Below are positions 1-6,877 of a stretch of 11,532 nucleotides of DNA, one piece after another (positions within the stretch are counted from its first letter, which is position 1; each line of letters begins with the position of its first letter). This stretch comes from Gemmatimonadota bacterium (GTDB lineage Bacteria > Gemmatimonadota > Gemmatimonadetes > Gemmatimonadales > Gemmatimonadaceae). The DNA lies in assembly GCA_028287205.1 (NCBI GenBank), contig JAQBQC010000342.1, positions 1 through 11,532 of the forward strand, written 5' to 3'. The notes under the pieces were generated by a model, which saw nothing but the letters and a program-made list of their open reading frames with translations, had not been told where the DNA came from and ran no database searches. Both the position numbers and the translations under genes were made by a program.

Positions 1-885
1 CGCCATCCCGGTCAGCAGCCTCATCATCTTCACGTCGTACTCATCGGGCGTCGGATCGTCGTCCGCGATCTCGAAGTTCGCCTGCGGCGTTTCGAGAATC
101 AGCGGCACCTTCTTCGCGCGCTTATCCGCGAGCAGCCAGCCGAACGGATCCTTGCCGATCTTGCCATCGCCGATGAGCACGTGGCGGTCCTTGTTCGAGC
201 CGAGCGCGCCTTCGCTGTCGTTCAGATGAAAGAATGACGGTGGCGCTCCCGCCGCCTCCTCGAACTCGTCGAGAATCTTCGTGAACGCCGCACGCGATTC
301 GGTGATGTCGTGCCCCGCCGCGAAGAGGTGGCACGTATCGAGTCCGAAACCCGTGCGCTCGCGCAGCGACGCGGGCACATCCTCGAGCATCATCCCGATC
401 TCCTCCGGGGTGCGCCCCATCGTGAGCCCCGCGCCCGCCGTGTTCTCGATCAGCACCCGAGTGCTTCCCTGCACCGTCTTGAGCGCATGTGCGATCGCCT
501 TCGCGACGCGCTTTGCGGCCGATGCGCGATCGCCGCCCGTCGCCGCGCCGGGATGAAAACAGATCTGGCCGACGCCGAGCGCAGTCGAGCGCTCCAGCTC
601 CTTCGTCAGCCCGTCGCGCGCGCGCACCCACTTTTCCTCGTCGTTCGACGCCGTGTTGAGCACGTACGCCGAGTGCACGACGACATTCTCCGGCTTGATC
701 CCGGCCTTCTTGAGCGCGGCCTTGAATCGCTCGACGCGCTCGGGCCGAATCGACTGCTTGTCGCCGTAATACTTCGGAATCGTCGTGAAGATCTGCAGTG
801 CGGACATGCCGGCGTTGCCGGCGCGCAGGGCCGCCATGTCGATCCCGCCATTGTCGATCGTGTGTGCGCCGAGCAGTAGTGGCAT
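1..885 (-). CDS. nfo: Endonuclease IV (AP endonuclease), 3' end just off window
   Basis: Deoxyribonuclease IV cleaves DNA 5' of abasic sites in base excision repair, using a three-zinc TIM-barrel active site. The reading frame is open from ATG at 885 to base 1 (295 codons) with no stop yet; family members are about 280-290 residues, so only a few codons are missing. All nine zinc ligands of the family can be placed: H71 (in HSAY), H111 (FHPGA), E147 (ENTAG), D183 and H186 (LDTCH), H220 (FHLNDS), D233 and H235 (DRH), E265 (LETP). They follow the E. coli Nfo ligands with a steady offset of 2 to 4 residues, so the enzyme should be active. The start gives the expected short N-terminus (MPLLLGAHTI), but no clear Shine-Dalgarno precedes it. 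The gene is divergent from pruA across a 125-bp spacer and is probably transcribed alone. Confidence 0.95.
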   Translation of the reverse strand, partial: MPLLLGAHTIDNGGIDMAALRAGNAGMSALQIFTTIPKYYGDKQSIRPERVERFKAALKKAGIKPENVVVHSAYVLNTASNDEEKWVRARDGLTKELERSTALGVGQICFHPGAATGGDRASAAKRVAKAIAHALKTVQGSTRVLIENTAGAGLTMGRTPEEIGMMLEDVPASLRERTGFGLDTCHLFAAGHDITESRAAFTKILDEFEEAAGAPPSFFHLNDSEGALGSNKDRHVLIGDGKIGKDPFGWLLADKRAKKVPLILETPQANFEIADDDPTPDEYDVKMMRLLTGMA

Positions 886-990
886 ATGTCCGGGGGAAGG
901 AGAGCTTGCGTGCGACGGCGTGCGCCTTGCACCTTTTCCAGTCTCTGCGTTGCGGCCTGCAGCCCTGCACGGGCGAAGCGCGCGCCCCTC

Positions 991-996
991 TAGAAT
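991..996 (+). promoter_or_regulatory. Possible -10 element for pruA
   Basis: TAGAAT matches the vegetative -10 consensus at five of six bases and lies 14 bases before the pruA ATG. That would give a very short or nearly absent 5' leader, in keeping with the lack of a Shine-Dalgarno before this ATG. No convincing -35 hexamer sits at the right distance. This is a weak, single-element prediction. The rest of the 886-1010 spacer shows no other clear signal. Confidence 0.2.
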
Positions 997-1010
997 AGCG
1001 ATTCGTCGTC

Positions 1011-2768
1011 ATGCCTGTCGCCACCAAAATCCCCGCCGCCCCCGACGCGCCAACCGCGCCGGTCATCACCGTGACTTTCCCCGCGGCCAATGAAGCAAAT
1101 GCCCAGGGCCGAAGCGCCACCGGCGCGAAGGGCTCCGTAGTAGGGTTCAATGGTATTCGCCGTACCCCGCCGCCCGTGAACGAGCCGATTCGAAGCTATG
1201 CGCCCGGTACGCCCGAGCGCGCCGAGCTCAAGGCGCGGCTCGAGTCCATGGCTGCCGAGCACGTCGACATTCCGATCGTCATCGATGGCCGCGAGATTCG
1301 CACCGGCGACACCACGCAGGTCGTCATGCCGCACGCGCACCAGCACGTGCTCGGCACCTGGCACGCCGCCACCACCGATCACGTCGCGCAGGCGATCGGT
1401 GCGGCCGAGCGCGCGCGCGCGGACTGGGGCAACTGGCCATTCGAGGAGCGCGCCGGCGTGTTCCTTCGCGCGGCGGAGCTGCTCTCCACCCGCTGGCGTG
1501 CCACGCTCAACGCCGCCACGATGCTCGGCCAATCCAAAACGGCATTCCAGGCCGAGGTCGACGCCGCGTGTGAGCTCGCCGACTTCTGGCGCTTCAACGT
1601 GCACTTTGCGGAGACGCTGTACTCCGATCAGCCGATCAGCGATCGCGGCATCTGGAACCAGACCGACTACCGCCCCCTCGAGGGATTCATCTACGCGGTG
1701 ACGCCGTTCAACTTCACGGCGATCGGCGGCAATCTCCCCACCGCTCCCGCGCTCATGGGGAATACGGTGCTCTGGAAGCCGTCGGCGACGGCGATGCTGA
1801 GCGCGCATTACGTGATGCAGATTCTCACGGAGGCGGGGCTGCCGCCCGGCGTGATCAACTTCCTGCCCGGCGATCCGGTCGCGATCTCGAATGCCGCGCT
1901 CTCGCACCGCGATTTCGCGGGGCTGCACTTCACGGGCAGCACCACTGTGTTCAACCTGATGTGGAAGCAGATCGGCGCGAACACGGCCAACTATCGCAGC
2001 TATCCCCGCATCGTCGGCGAAACGGGCGGCAAGGACTTCATCGTCGCGCATCCGAGCGCGGACGCCGAGGCGCTCGCGGTGGCGATCGTCCGCGGCGGAT
2101 TCGAGTATCAGGGACAGAAGTGCTCTGCCGCCAGCCGCGTCTACGTGCCGCAGTCGCTGTGGGGCGAGGTGCGCGATCGTGTGATCGCGATGATGAAGGA
2201 GATCAAGGTCGGCGACGTGCGCGACTTCCGGAACTTCATGGGCGCGGTGATCGACAAGCGCGCGTTCGACAAGATCAGCGGCTACCTCGATGACGCGAAG
2301 AAGAATGCGAAGGTGCTCGCGGGCGGAACGGCGCGCGGCGAGACGGGCTGGTTCATCGAGCCCACGCTCGTGGAGGCCAAGGATCCGTCGTACCGGCTGA
2401 TGTGCGAGGAGATCTTCGGCCCCGTCGTCACTGCGTACGCCTATCCCGATGCGAAGTTCTCCGAGATCCTCGATACCGTGAATCGCACGTCGCCGTACGC
2501 GCTCACGGGATCGATTTTCGCGCGCGATCGCGCCGCGGTGCACGAGGCGATGCTCACGCTGCGCGATGCCGCGGGCAACTTCTACATCAACGACAAGCCC
2601 ACGGGCGCGGTCGTTGGCCAGCAGCCATTCGGCGGTGCGCGCGCATCCGGGACGAACGACAAGGCGGGCTCGATGCTCAACCTCGCGCGATGGGTGAGCG
2701 CGCGCTCGGTGAAGGAGACCTTCGCGCCGCCGCACGACTTCCGCTACCCGTTCATGGGGGCCGAGTAG
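1011..2768 (+). CDS. pruA: 1-pyrroline-5-carboxylate dehydrogenase
   Basis: Oxidises L-glutamate 5-semialdehyde (from P5C) to glutamate with NAD+, the second step of proline breakdown. The 585-residue protein follows the stand-alone mitochondrial-type enzyme (ALDH4A1) along its length: NEPIRSYAPGTPER near the N-terminus, SPFNFTAIGGN-like and LWKPSATAML blocks, GETGGKDF with E337, GQKCSAASR with catalytic C371, EEIFGPVVTAYAYPD, and the C-terminal AGNFYINDKPTGAVVGQQPF signature. The 34-residue spacing between E337 and C371 equals that in the human enzyme. It is not fused to a proline dehydrogenase domain, and none is encoded nearby. The first 45 or so residues are an Ala/Pro/Thr-rich extension with no recognisable motif; ATG 1011 is the only ATG before the conserved part, but a GTG inside the extension cannot be excluded. 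A PhzF-family gene follows after 3 bp, suggesting one transcript. Confidence 0.95.
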   Translation: MPVATKIPAAPDAPTAPVITVTFPAANEANAQGRSATGAKGSVVGFNGIRRTPPPVNEPIRSYAPGTPERAELKARLESMAAEHVDIPIVIDGREIRTGDTTQVVMPHAHQHVLGTWHAATTDHVAQAIGAAERARADWGNWPFEERAGVFLRAAELLSTRWRATLNAATMLGQSKTAFQAEVDAACELADFWRFNVHFAETLYSDQPISDRGIWNQTDYRPLEGFIYAVTPFNFTAIGGNLPTAPALMGNTVLWKPSATAMLSAHYVMQILTEAGLPPGVINFLPGDPVAISNAALSHRDFAGLHFTGSTTVFNLMWKQIGANTANYRSYPRIVGETGGKDFIVAHPSADAEALAVAIVRGGFEYQGQKCSAASRVYVPQSLWGEVRDRVIAMMKEIKVGDVRDFRNFMGAVIDKRAFDKISGYLDDAKKNAKVLAGGTARGETGWFIEPTLVEAKDPSYRLMCEEIFGPVVTAYAYPDAKFSEILDTVNRTSPYALTGSIFARDRAAVHEAMLTLRDAAGNFYINDKPTGAVVGQQPFGGARASGTNDKAGSMLNLARWVSARSVKETFAPPHDFRYPFMGAE

Positions 2769-2771
2769 CTA

Positions 2772-3713
2772 GTGTCCACGCCTGCACCGCGCTCCTTGCG
2801 AGCGCGATTCTATACGCTCGATGTGTTCACGGATCGGCCGTTTGGCGGCAATCCACTCGCGGTGTTTCCAGACGCGACGAAGATTCCGGAGGCGGCGCTG
2901 CAGAGCATCGCCCTGGAGCTGAATCTCTCGGAGACGGTGTTCGTCTATCCGCCCGCGGATCCGAAGCACACGCGCCGCGTGCGCATCTTCACGCCGGTGT
3001 ACGAGATGCCCTTCGCCGGGCACCCCACGGTCGGATGCGCGTTCGCGCTCGCGGCCCTCGGCGAGATCCCGCTCGAGGGCGAAACGCGCATCGTGCTCGA
3101 AGAGGGCGTGGGGCCGGTGCCCGTGCTCATCCGCGGCGAGTTCAAGAAGCCGGAGTTCGCGCAGCTCTCCGTCGCGAAGCTCCCCGAAACGGGGCCGCCG
3201 CCTCCGGGACGTTCGCATCTCGCCGACATGCTCTCGCTCGACCCGTCGGACATTCTGGGCGGAATGTCTGCGCCCCAGGCCATCTCGTGCGGATTTCCGT
3301 TTCTCATGGTGCCGCTGCGCGATCTCGACGCCGTGCGACGCGCGCGCGTGCGCATGGATCAGTGGGACTCGGCGCTCAAGTCGTACTGGGCACCCGACGT
3401 GATGGTGTTCGCGCGCGATGCGGAGCGCGAAGGCGTCATTCGCGCGCGCGTGTTCGTGCCTGGCCAGGGGATCATCGAGGATCCGGCCACGGGCTCGGCG
3501 GCGGCGGCGCTGGGCGGGTATCTCGCCGCGCGTGAGAGCGCGCCGAGCGGAAATTTCAGCTGGGTGGTGGAGCAGGGCTTCGAGATCAAGCGGCCGAGCT
3601 TCATCGAGCTCGAAGTCGACAAGAAGGACGGCGAGGTGACCGCCGTGCGCGTGGGCGGCTCGGCGGTGATGGTGAGCGAGGCGATGATGGAGGTTCCGCT
3701 CTCACAGGACTGA
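2772..3713 (+). CDS. PhzF-family isomerase of unknown substrate
   Basis: A 313-residue member of the PhzF family, which has the two-lobed DAP-epimerase fold. PhzF itself isomerises trans-2,3-dihydro-3-hydroxyanthranilate in phenazine synthesis, but most homologues are orphan enzymes of unknown substrate. Family marks seen: FTDRPFGGNPLAVF near residues 19-32, catalytic glutamate E54 in NLSETVFV, H84 in FAGHPTVG, and D237/S242 in EDPATGSAAAALGGYLA. The key residues of PhzF are therefore present and activity is likely. Translation starts with GTG three bases after the pruA stop; a run of five G (2756-2760) 11 bases upstream is the only ribosome-binding candidate, so coupling to pruA is likely. 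No other phenazine genes are present, so phenazine synthesis is not supported; a role near proline or amino-acid metabolism is inference from position. Confidence 0.9.
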   Translation: MSTPAPRSLRARFYTLDVFTDRPFGGNPLAVFPDATKIPEAALQSIALELNLSETVFVYPPADPKHTRRVRIFTPVYEMPFAGHPTVGCAFALAALGEIPLEGETRIVLEEGVGPVPVLIRGEFKKPEFAQLSVAKLPETGPPPPGRSHLADMLSLDPSDILGGMSAPQAISCGFPFLMVPLRDLDAVRRARVRMDQWDSALKSYWAPDVMVFARDAEREGVIRARVFVPGQGIIEDPATGSAAAALGGYLAARESAPSGNFSWVVEQGFEIKRPSFIELEVDKKDGEVTAVRVGGSAVMVSEAMMEVPLSQD

Positions 3714-3740
3714 AGCGCGGGGGGGCGGTATTACCCATTG

Positions 3741-3773
3741 TCACTGCCAGCCCGAACGGCAGTTGCATAGTGA
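3741..3773 (+). terminator. Stem-loop after the pruA-phzF unit, possible terminator
   Basis: ACTGCC (3743-3748) and GGCAGT (3758-3763) can pair around a 9-base loop. An alternative pairing joins TCACT (3741-3745) to AGTGA (3769-3773). The structure starts 28 bases after the phzF stop in a convergent spacer, where a terminator is expected. There is no T-run directly after it, so a classic intrinsic terminator is not shown. Confidence 0.25.
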
Positions 3774-3817
3774 TCAGAGGCCGCGCGATTTAAGGCGTTA
3801 ACAATTTTGATAGTGCG

Positions 3818-3848
3818 ACACAAACGGATACTGACGAACACAAACGGA
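3818..3848. repeat. Direct repeat of 11 bp, ACACAAACGGA
   Basis: ACACAAACGGA occurs at 3818-3828 and again at 3838-3848, exactly 20 bp apart. A related GTGT-rich stretch lies at 3902-3930 (TGATTGGTG and TGATTCGTG in tandem, then TTCCGTAGTTGT). Read on the other strand it resembles the first block, so the two form a degenerate inverted arrangement about 55 bp apart. The spacer around them (3714-3956) includes AT-richer sequence with the palindrome GTTAAC at 3798-3803, unlike the neighbouring genes. No coding potential was recognised. This may be a decayed dispersed intergenic repeat. Confidence 0.45.
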
Positions 3849-3934
3849 ATGACCTTCAGAGGCGCTTACGCACTTCGTCCTCCTCGGGTTCGACTCGTTT
3901 TGATTGGTGTGATTCGTGTTCCGTAGTTGTACAC

Positions 3935-3976
3935 GCTACCCCGCGGGCGCGATCTGCTACCCCGCGCGCGCGATTT
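3935..3976. repeat. 21-bp tandem duplication across a stop codon
   Basis: Bases 3935-3955 and 3956-3976 are adjacent copies of the same 21-bp unit with 19 of 21 identical; the differences are G/C at unit position 12 and C/T at position 20. The right-hand copy encodes the last residues (IARAG) and stop of the minus-strand diguanylate cyclase gene. The left-hand copy lies beyond that stop and would encode a near-identical tail, QIAPAG and stop, in the same frame. Replication slippage in GC-rich sequence is the simplest origin. Confidence 0.8.
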
Positions 3977-5198
3977 GCTGCGACGCGCGAGTCACCGCGA
4001 GCGCGCGAAGATTCGGCGTCCAGATGCTGACGCGGTCGCGCCCCGCATCCTTGGCGGCGTAGAGCGCTTCGTCGGCGCGCGAGTGCAGGTCGTGCAGGAT
4101 GTTCTCATCGTGCACGCGATCGGCGACGAGACCGATGCTCACCGATACCGCAAGCTTTGACACACCCTGGAACTGGTGCAGGCTCACTGCTTCCCGCACA
4201 CGCGTCGCGAGGCGGAAGGCGCCCGCGGCCGAGGTCTCGGGGAGCAGCAGCGTGAACTCGTCGCCGCCGGTACGCGCCACGCAGTCGCCGCCGCGCGCGA
4301 TCGAGCGCAGAAGCTCGCCCACTTCCTGGATGACGGTGTCGCCGGCTTGATGGCCCCAGCTGTCGTTGATGTCCTTGAAGTAGTCGACATCGAGTGCGAG
4401 CAGCGCGACGTCCTTGCCTGTGCGCGCGGCGCGCGCGAGCTCGCGCTTGAGCTGCTGCTCGAGCCCGCGGCGGTTGAGACATCCGCTCAGCGGATCGGTG
4501 AGCACAAGGTTCGCGAGCTGTGCGCGCACCCGATTGTACGCGCGGCCGACCATCGTCACCCCGTCAGGGCGTTTCTCGCTCGCGACATCGAACTCCTCGC
4601 TGAAGTCGCCCTCCTGCGCGCGCTCGAACAGCGTCGAGATGCGATGCAGCCGCTCCTTGAACGATCCGTAGTGAACGATGAACGACGTCGCCGCGAGCAC
4701 GAACACGGCGAGCGACCAGAGCTCCTGCATCCATCCGAGCGCGCGCCCCTCACCGGTGACGTCGCGTATCATCCCGAGATAGCCGAGCACGATCGCGGCG
4801 AGCGCACCCCAGGCAATCTTGCGGCCGAAGTAGAACTCGCTCAGGTGCAGGATCGCGAAGCCGAAGAGGAGCGAGCGGCCGTAGTACTCCGGCGGCGTCG
4901 CAACTCCGGTGATGGCGAAGATGAAGAGAATATCCGCGGCAACGACCGCGAGCACGACGCCCTGCGTCGCCTCGGCCGTGCGTCGCACGAGCATCGTCAG
5001 GAGCACGGTGACGAGCACGTAGGCGACGACAGCGGCGACGCTCGACGCCGAGATGCGGTGAACCACATCCGATGCGAGGAGCGCGGTGCCGATCGAGGCG
5101 ATGAGGAGAGCGAAGCCGAGTCGGATTCTGCTCTGCCAGAGCAGGATCTCGCCGTTGGCCTGCTCGATTGTGAGTGTCTGCGTAGAAGTGTCCGGCAA
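3957..5198 (-). CDS. Membrane-bound GGDEF diguanylate cyclase
   Basis: Makes cyclic di-GMP from two GTP. With the start chosen here (TTG 5198, 413 aa) the protein has about six hydrophobic segments between residues 28 and 177, a charged HAMP-like linker (about 180-230), then a GGDEF domain from DPLSGCLNRRGL (about 235) to near the C-terminus. The active-site GGDEF is intact at 311-315, the metal-binding LDVDYFKDIN block is present, and RGGD at 302-305 sits exactly five residues before GGDEF, the position of the inhibitory I-site. It should therefore be active and product-inhibited. The frame stays open upstream to another TTG at 5294 (445 aa), but the added residues are not membrane-like and would lie upstream of a sigma-54-like element. 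No ATG or GTG start exists in that part. It is the last gene of the minus-strand signalling cluster, separated from it by a longer gap, so it probably has its own promoter. No EAL domain or recognisable ligand-binding domain was seen. Confidence 0.9.
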   Translation of the reverse strand: MPDTSTQTLTIEQANGEILLWQSRIRLGFALLIASIGTALLASDVVHRISASSVAAVVAYVLVTVLLTMLVRRTAEATQGVVLAVVAADILFIFAITGVATPPEYYGRSLLFGFAILHLSEFYFGRKIAWGALAAIVLGYLGMIRDVTGEGRALGWMQELWSLAVFVLAATSFIVHYGSFKERLHRISTLFERAQEGDFSEEFDVASEKRPDGVTMVGRAYNRVRAQLANLVLTDPLSGCLNRRGLEQQLKRELARAARTGKDVALLALDVDYFKDINDSWGHQAGDTVIQEVGELLRSIARGGDCVARTGGDEFTLLLPETSAAGAFRLATRVREAVSLHQFQGVSKLAVSVSIGLVADRVHDENILHDLHSRADEALYAAKDAGRDRVSIWTPNLRALAVTRASQQIARAG

Positions 5199-5219
5199 GG
5201 GTAGGTGACGGAGGGAAAG

Positions 5220-5234
5220 GCGAGCCCCGTGCCA
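5220..5234 (-). promoter_or_regulatory. Sigma-54 (-24/-12) promoter-like element
   Basis: On the minus strand the sequence reads TGGCACG, four bases (GGGC), then TCGC. The sigma-54 consensus is TGGCACG-N4-TTGC, so the -24 box is perfect and the -12 box has one mismatch, with the essential GG and GC at the right spacing. Transcription would begin near 5208, about ten bases before TTG 5198 of the diguanylate cyclase. Single matches arise by chance in GC-rich DNA, and no enhancer-binding protein gene is in the window. Confidence 0.35.
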
Positions 5235-5367
5235 CTTTTTTCCACCAGCCGAACTAGTTACGACATAAGGAGATGCGTGTGCAGCGGGGAACAAGCTGCC
5301 GCCATCGGAGCCTCGCGAATGGCAAGGAAACGGCGAATTGCACAGCCGCCGTGGAACGGCGAGAGCC

Positions 5368-6042
5368 TCAGTGCGAGCGCTCCGAGAGATCGAGCATCGT
5401 CGCGCCCGCGAGATATTCGACCGTCTTCGGAGCGTTGAGCTGCGACAGCCGCTTCACGACGTTCGCGACGCGGCGCGCCTGCGCGAGCATGTCGTCGGCC
5501 ATCGCGCGCACCTCGGGGTCGAGCGCATCATCCATCAGCATGAGCTGCACGTTGCCGAGGAGTGCGGCGAGCGGATTGTTGATCTCGTGCTGGATCGCGA
5601 GCGCCGTCTGGCCGATCCCGGCCATCCATTGCGCATTCGACAGCGCCTCCTCCGCCGCCCATCGAGCATCGTTCGCCGCGATGCGCCGCTCGGCGATCTC
5701 GAGCCGCGCGGTGATCGATGATGGCGTGAAGGGCTTGAACAGATAGTCGTCGGCGCCGGCGTCGAGGGCGTTCACGACATCGTCGCCCTCGATGCGCCCC
5801 GTCACGACGAGCACGAACACGTCCCGCGCCCACGGCGAGTTGCGAATCCGGCGACAGACCTCGAGCCCATCGAGCTCCGGCATCTGCCAGTCGACAACGA
5901 CGAGCGACGGGTGGTCGCGCTCGAACGTCTCCCAGGCAGCGGCGCCGTCCTCGACGGAGATGACCTCGTGGCCGCGATCGAGCACCGCGACCTCGATGAG
6001 GCGGCGAATGGTCGGGCTGTCATCGGCAACGAGAACCTTCAT
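5368..6042 (-). CDS. REC-HisKA protein without ATPase domain
   Basis: A 224-residue signalling protein. Residues 1 to about 118 are a complete receiver domain: acidic pair D7/D8, phosphoacceptor D51 in VVVDWQMPELDG, T81, and K103 in the KPF motif. A short helix leads to a dimerisation/phosphoacceptor (DHp) segment with the H-box QHEINNPLAAL, the histidine being H152, and a second helix (about 173-205). It then ends with a short tail (TVEYLAGATMLDLSERSH). No HATPase_c domain follows: no N, G1, F or G2 box is seen, and the 169 bp before the next gene are too short to hold one in any frame, so this is not a simple frameshift. The protein cannot autophosphorylate alone; it may pass phosphate between its Asp and His, act as a phosphatase, or partner a separate kinase. 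ATG 6042 lies 8 bp after the preceding regulator's stop, indicating an operon with the REC and HPt genes. Confidence 0.9.
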   Translation of the reverse strand: MKVLVADDSPTIRRLIEVAVLDRGHEVISVEDGAAAWETFERDHPSLVVVDWQMPELDGLEVCRRIRNSPWARDVFVLVVTGRIEGDDVVNALDAGADDYLFKPFTPSSITARLEIAERRIAANDARWAAEEALSNAQWMAGIGQTALAIQHEINNPLAALLGNVQLMLMDDALDPEVRAMADDMLAQARRVANVVKRLSQLNAPKTVEYLAGATMLDLSERSH

Positions 6043-6050
6043 CGAGCCAC

Positions 6051-6428
6051 TCAGGCTGGAACGGCGCGGGCGAGCAGGCGCCCGATCGAGCCGAGCAACA
6101 CGGTCTCGTCGACGATCGGCTTGGTGATGTAGTCATCGAACCCGTGCGCCAGGTACTTGGTGCGATCGTTGCTCATGGCGTGCGCGGTGAACGCGATGAC
6201 CGGGAGGTGGCGAAAGTCCGGATTGGCGCGAATGTGCCGCAGCACCTCGACGCCGTCCATGCCGGGAAGCGAGATGTCGAGCAGCACGATCTCAGGCAGC
6301 TCGGCGGCGAGCGCCGCGAGCCCATCCGGTCCATTGGAGTGCTCGGTGACCGAGAAGGCGTCGCCGAGAATCGCGTTGAGCAGCAGGCGATTGTCGGCGT
6401 TGTCCTCGATGATCATGATGCGTCTCAT
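6051..6428 (-). CDS. Single-domain response regulator
   Basis: A 125-residue stand-alone receiver domain of the CheY/Spo0F type with no output domain. It has the acidic pair E8/D9, phosphoacceptor D51 in VLLDISLPGMDG, T81 in AFTAHAM and K103 in YITKPI, so it should accept phosphate. The frame is open upstream to 6464, but the ATG at 6428 is preferred: it begins exactly at the receiver fold (MRRIMIIEDN) and its ATG overlaps the stop of the HPt gene as ATGA, implying coupled translation and balanced amounts of the two proteins. HPt next to a single receiver suggests the pair exchange phosphate directly. Which kinase feeds it and what it controls cannot be told from the window. Confidence 0.93.
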   Translation of the reverse strand: MRRIMIIEDNADNRLLLNAILGDAFSVTEHSNGPDGLAALAAELPEIVLLDISLPGMDGVEVLRHIRANPDFRHLPVIAFTAHAMSNDRTKYLAHGFDDYITKPIVDETVLLGSIGRLLARAVPA

Positions 6429-6790
6429 GGCTGCGCTCGTGCGAGTGGGGCGGTGTCGAGCCACGCGGTATAGAGCGCGAGCTCGTCGTCGAGATCCGAG
6501 AGCGCCAGCGTGAGGTCCTGTGACAGGTCGGGATCCTCGAGTCGCTCGCAGATTTGCTGCATCCGGAGCGCGCCCATCTGCCCCGCGCTCGACTTGAGCA
6601 TGTGGGCGACCGCACGAACGCCTCCGGCATCGCCACTGGCGAGTGCCGTGCGCGCCGCCGCGATGCGCAATGGCGCTTCCTGCAGAAAGAGTATCGTCAG
6701 CTCTTCACGAAGCTTGAATCCACCGAAACGCTCGAGCCGTTTGAGAGCGTTTACATCCCCAACGGCGTCGCGCGCTGTATTTATCGTCAT
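6425..6790 (-). CDS. HPt histidine phosphotransfer protein
   Basis: A 121-residue all-helical phosphotransfer protein. The HPt signature is clear: AVAHMLKSSAGQMGA with the phosphorylatable H63, followed by a helix with LCxxLE-like character (ICERLEDPDLS). HPt proteins carry phosphate from the receiver of a hybrid kinase to a response regulator and have no catalytic activity of their own. It is the first gene of the minus-strand unit HPt, REC, REC-HisKA and overlaps the REC gene by four bases. Its ATG (6790) is 86 bp from a divergent response regulator, so the interval probably contains promoters for both directions. No clear Shine-Dalgarno precedes the ATG. The stand-alone form and small size are normal for the family. 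Confidence 0.92.
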   Translation of the reverse strand: MTINTARDAVGDVNALKRLERFGGFKLREELTILFLQEAPLRIAAARTALASGDAGGVRAVAHMLKSSAGQMGALRMQQICERLEDPDLSQDLTLALSDLDDELALYTAWLDTAPLARAQP

Positions 6791-6817
6791 GTGACAACTA
6801 AGATGCGAGGAGCGTGT

Positions 6818-6877
6818 ATGCAGGAAGTGCCTTCCATTACTATCACACGCGCGGCGTACTGCATGAGTAATTTCTAA
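6818..6877 (+). CDS. Possible 19-codon leader ORF coupled to the REC gene
   Basis: ATG at 6818 is preceded by a strong Shine-Dalgarno, GAGGAG (6807-6812), at a spacing of five bases. The ORF encodes MQEVPSITITRAAYCMSNF and ends in TAA at 6875-6877, which overlaps the ATG of the response regulator as TAATG. The regulator itself lacks a good ribosome-binding site, so termination-reinitiation would explain its translation. A small hairpin (GGAAG 6823-6827, CTTCC 6831-6835) lies inside. The peptide resembles nothing I recognise. If the promoter lies downstream of 6818, this ORF is not translated. An in-frame ATG at 6803 would add five codons but lies upstream of GAGGAG. Confidence 0.35.
   Translation: MQEVPSITITRAAYCMSNF

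Noticed and set aside
990..2735. A 581-codon open frame on the minus strand opposite pruA
   Set aside because: It is an antisense shadow of a GC-rich gene; the translation is Arg/His/Glu-rich with no recognisable motif, while the plus strand gives full-length P5C dehydrogenase.
2772..3713. Phenazine biosynthesis locus
   Set aside because: Only a PhzF-family protein is present; no other phz genes flank it, and most PhzF homologues are unrelated to phenazines.
3714..3956. CRISPR array or mobile-element end
   Set aside because: Only two copies of an 11-bp repeat, no regular spacers, no transposase and no target-site duplication were found.
4176..5204. A 342-codon plus-strand frame opposite the diguanylate cyclase
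   Set aside because: Antisense shadow; the minus-strand frame has an intact GGDEF domain and membrane segments.
5295..5367. Frameshifted remains of an ATPase domain after the REC-HisKA gene
   Set aside because: The interval is too short and no N-, G1- or G2-box-like residues are seen in any frame.
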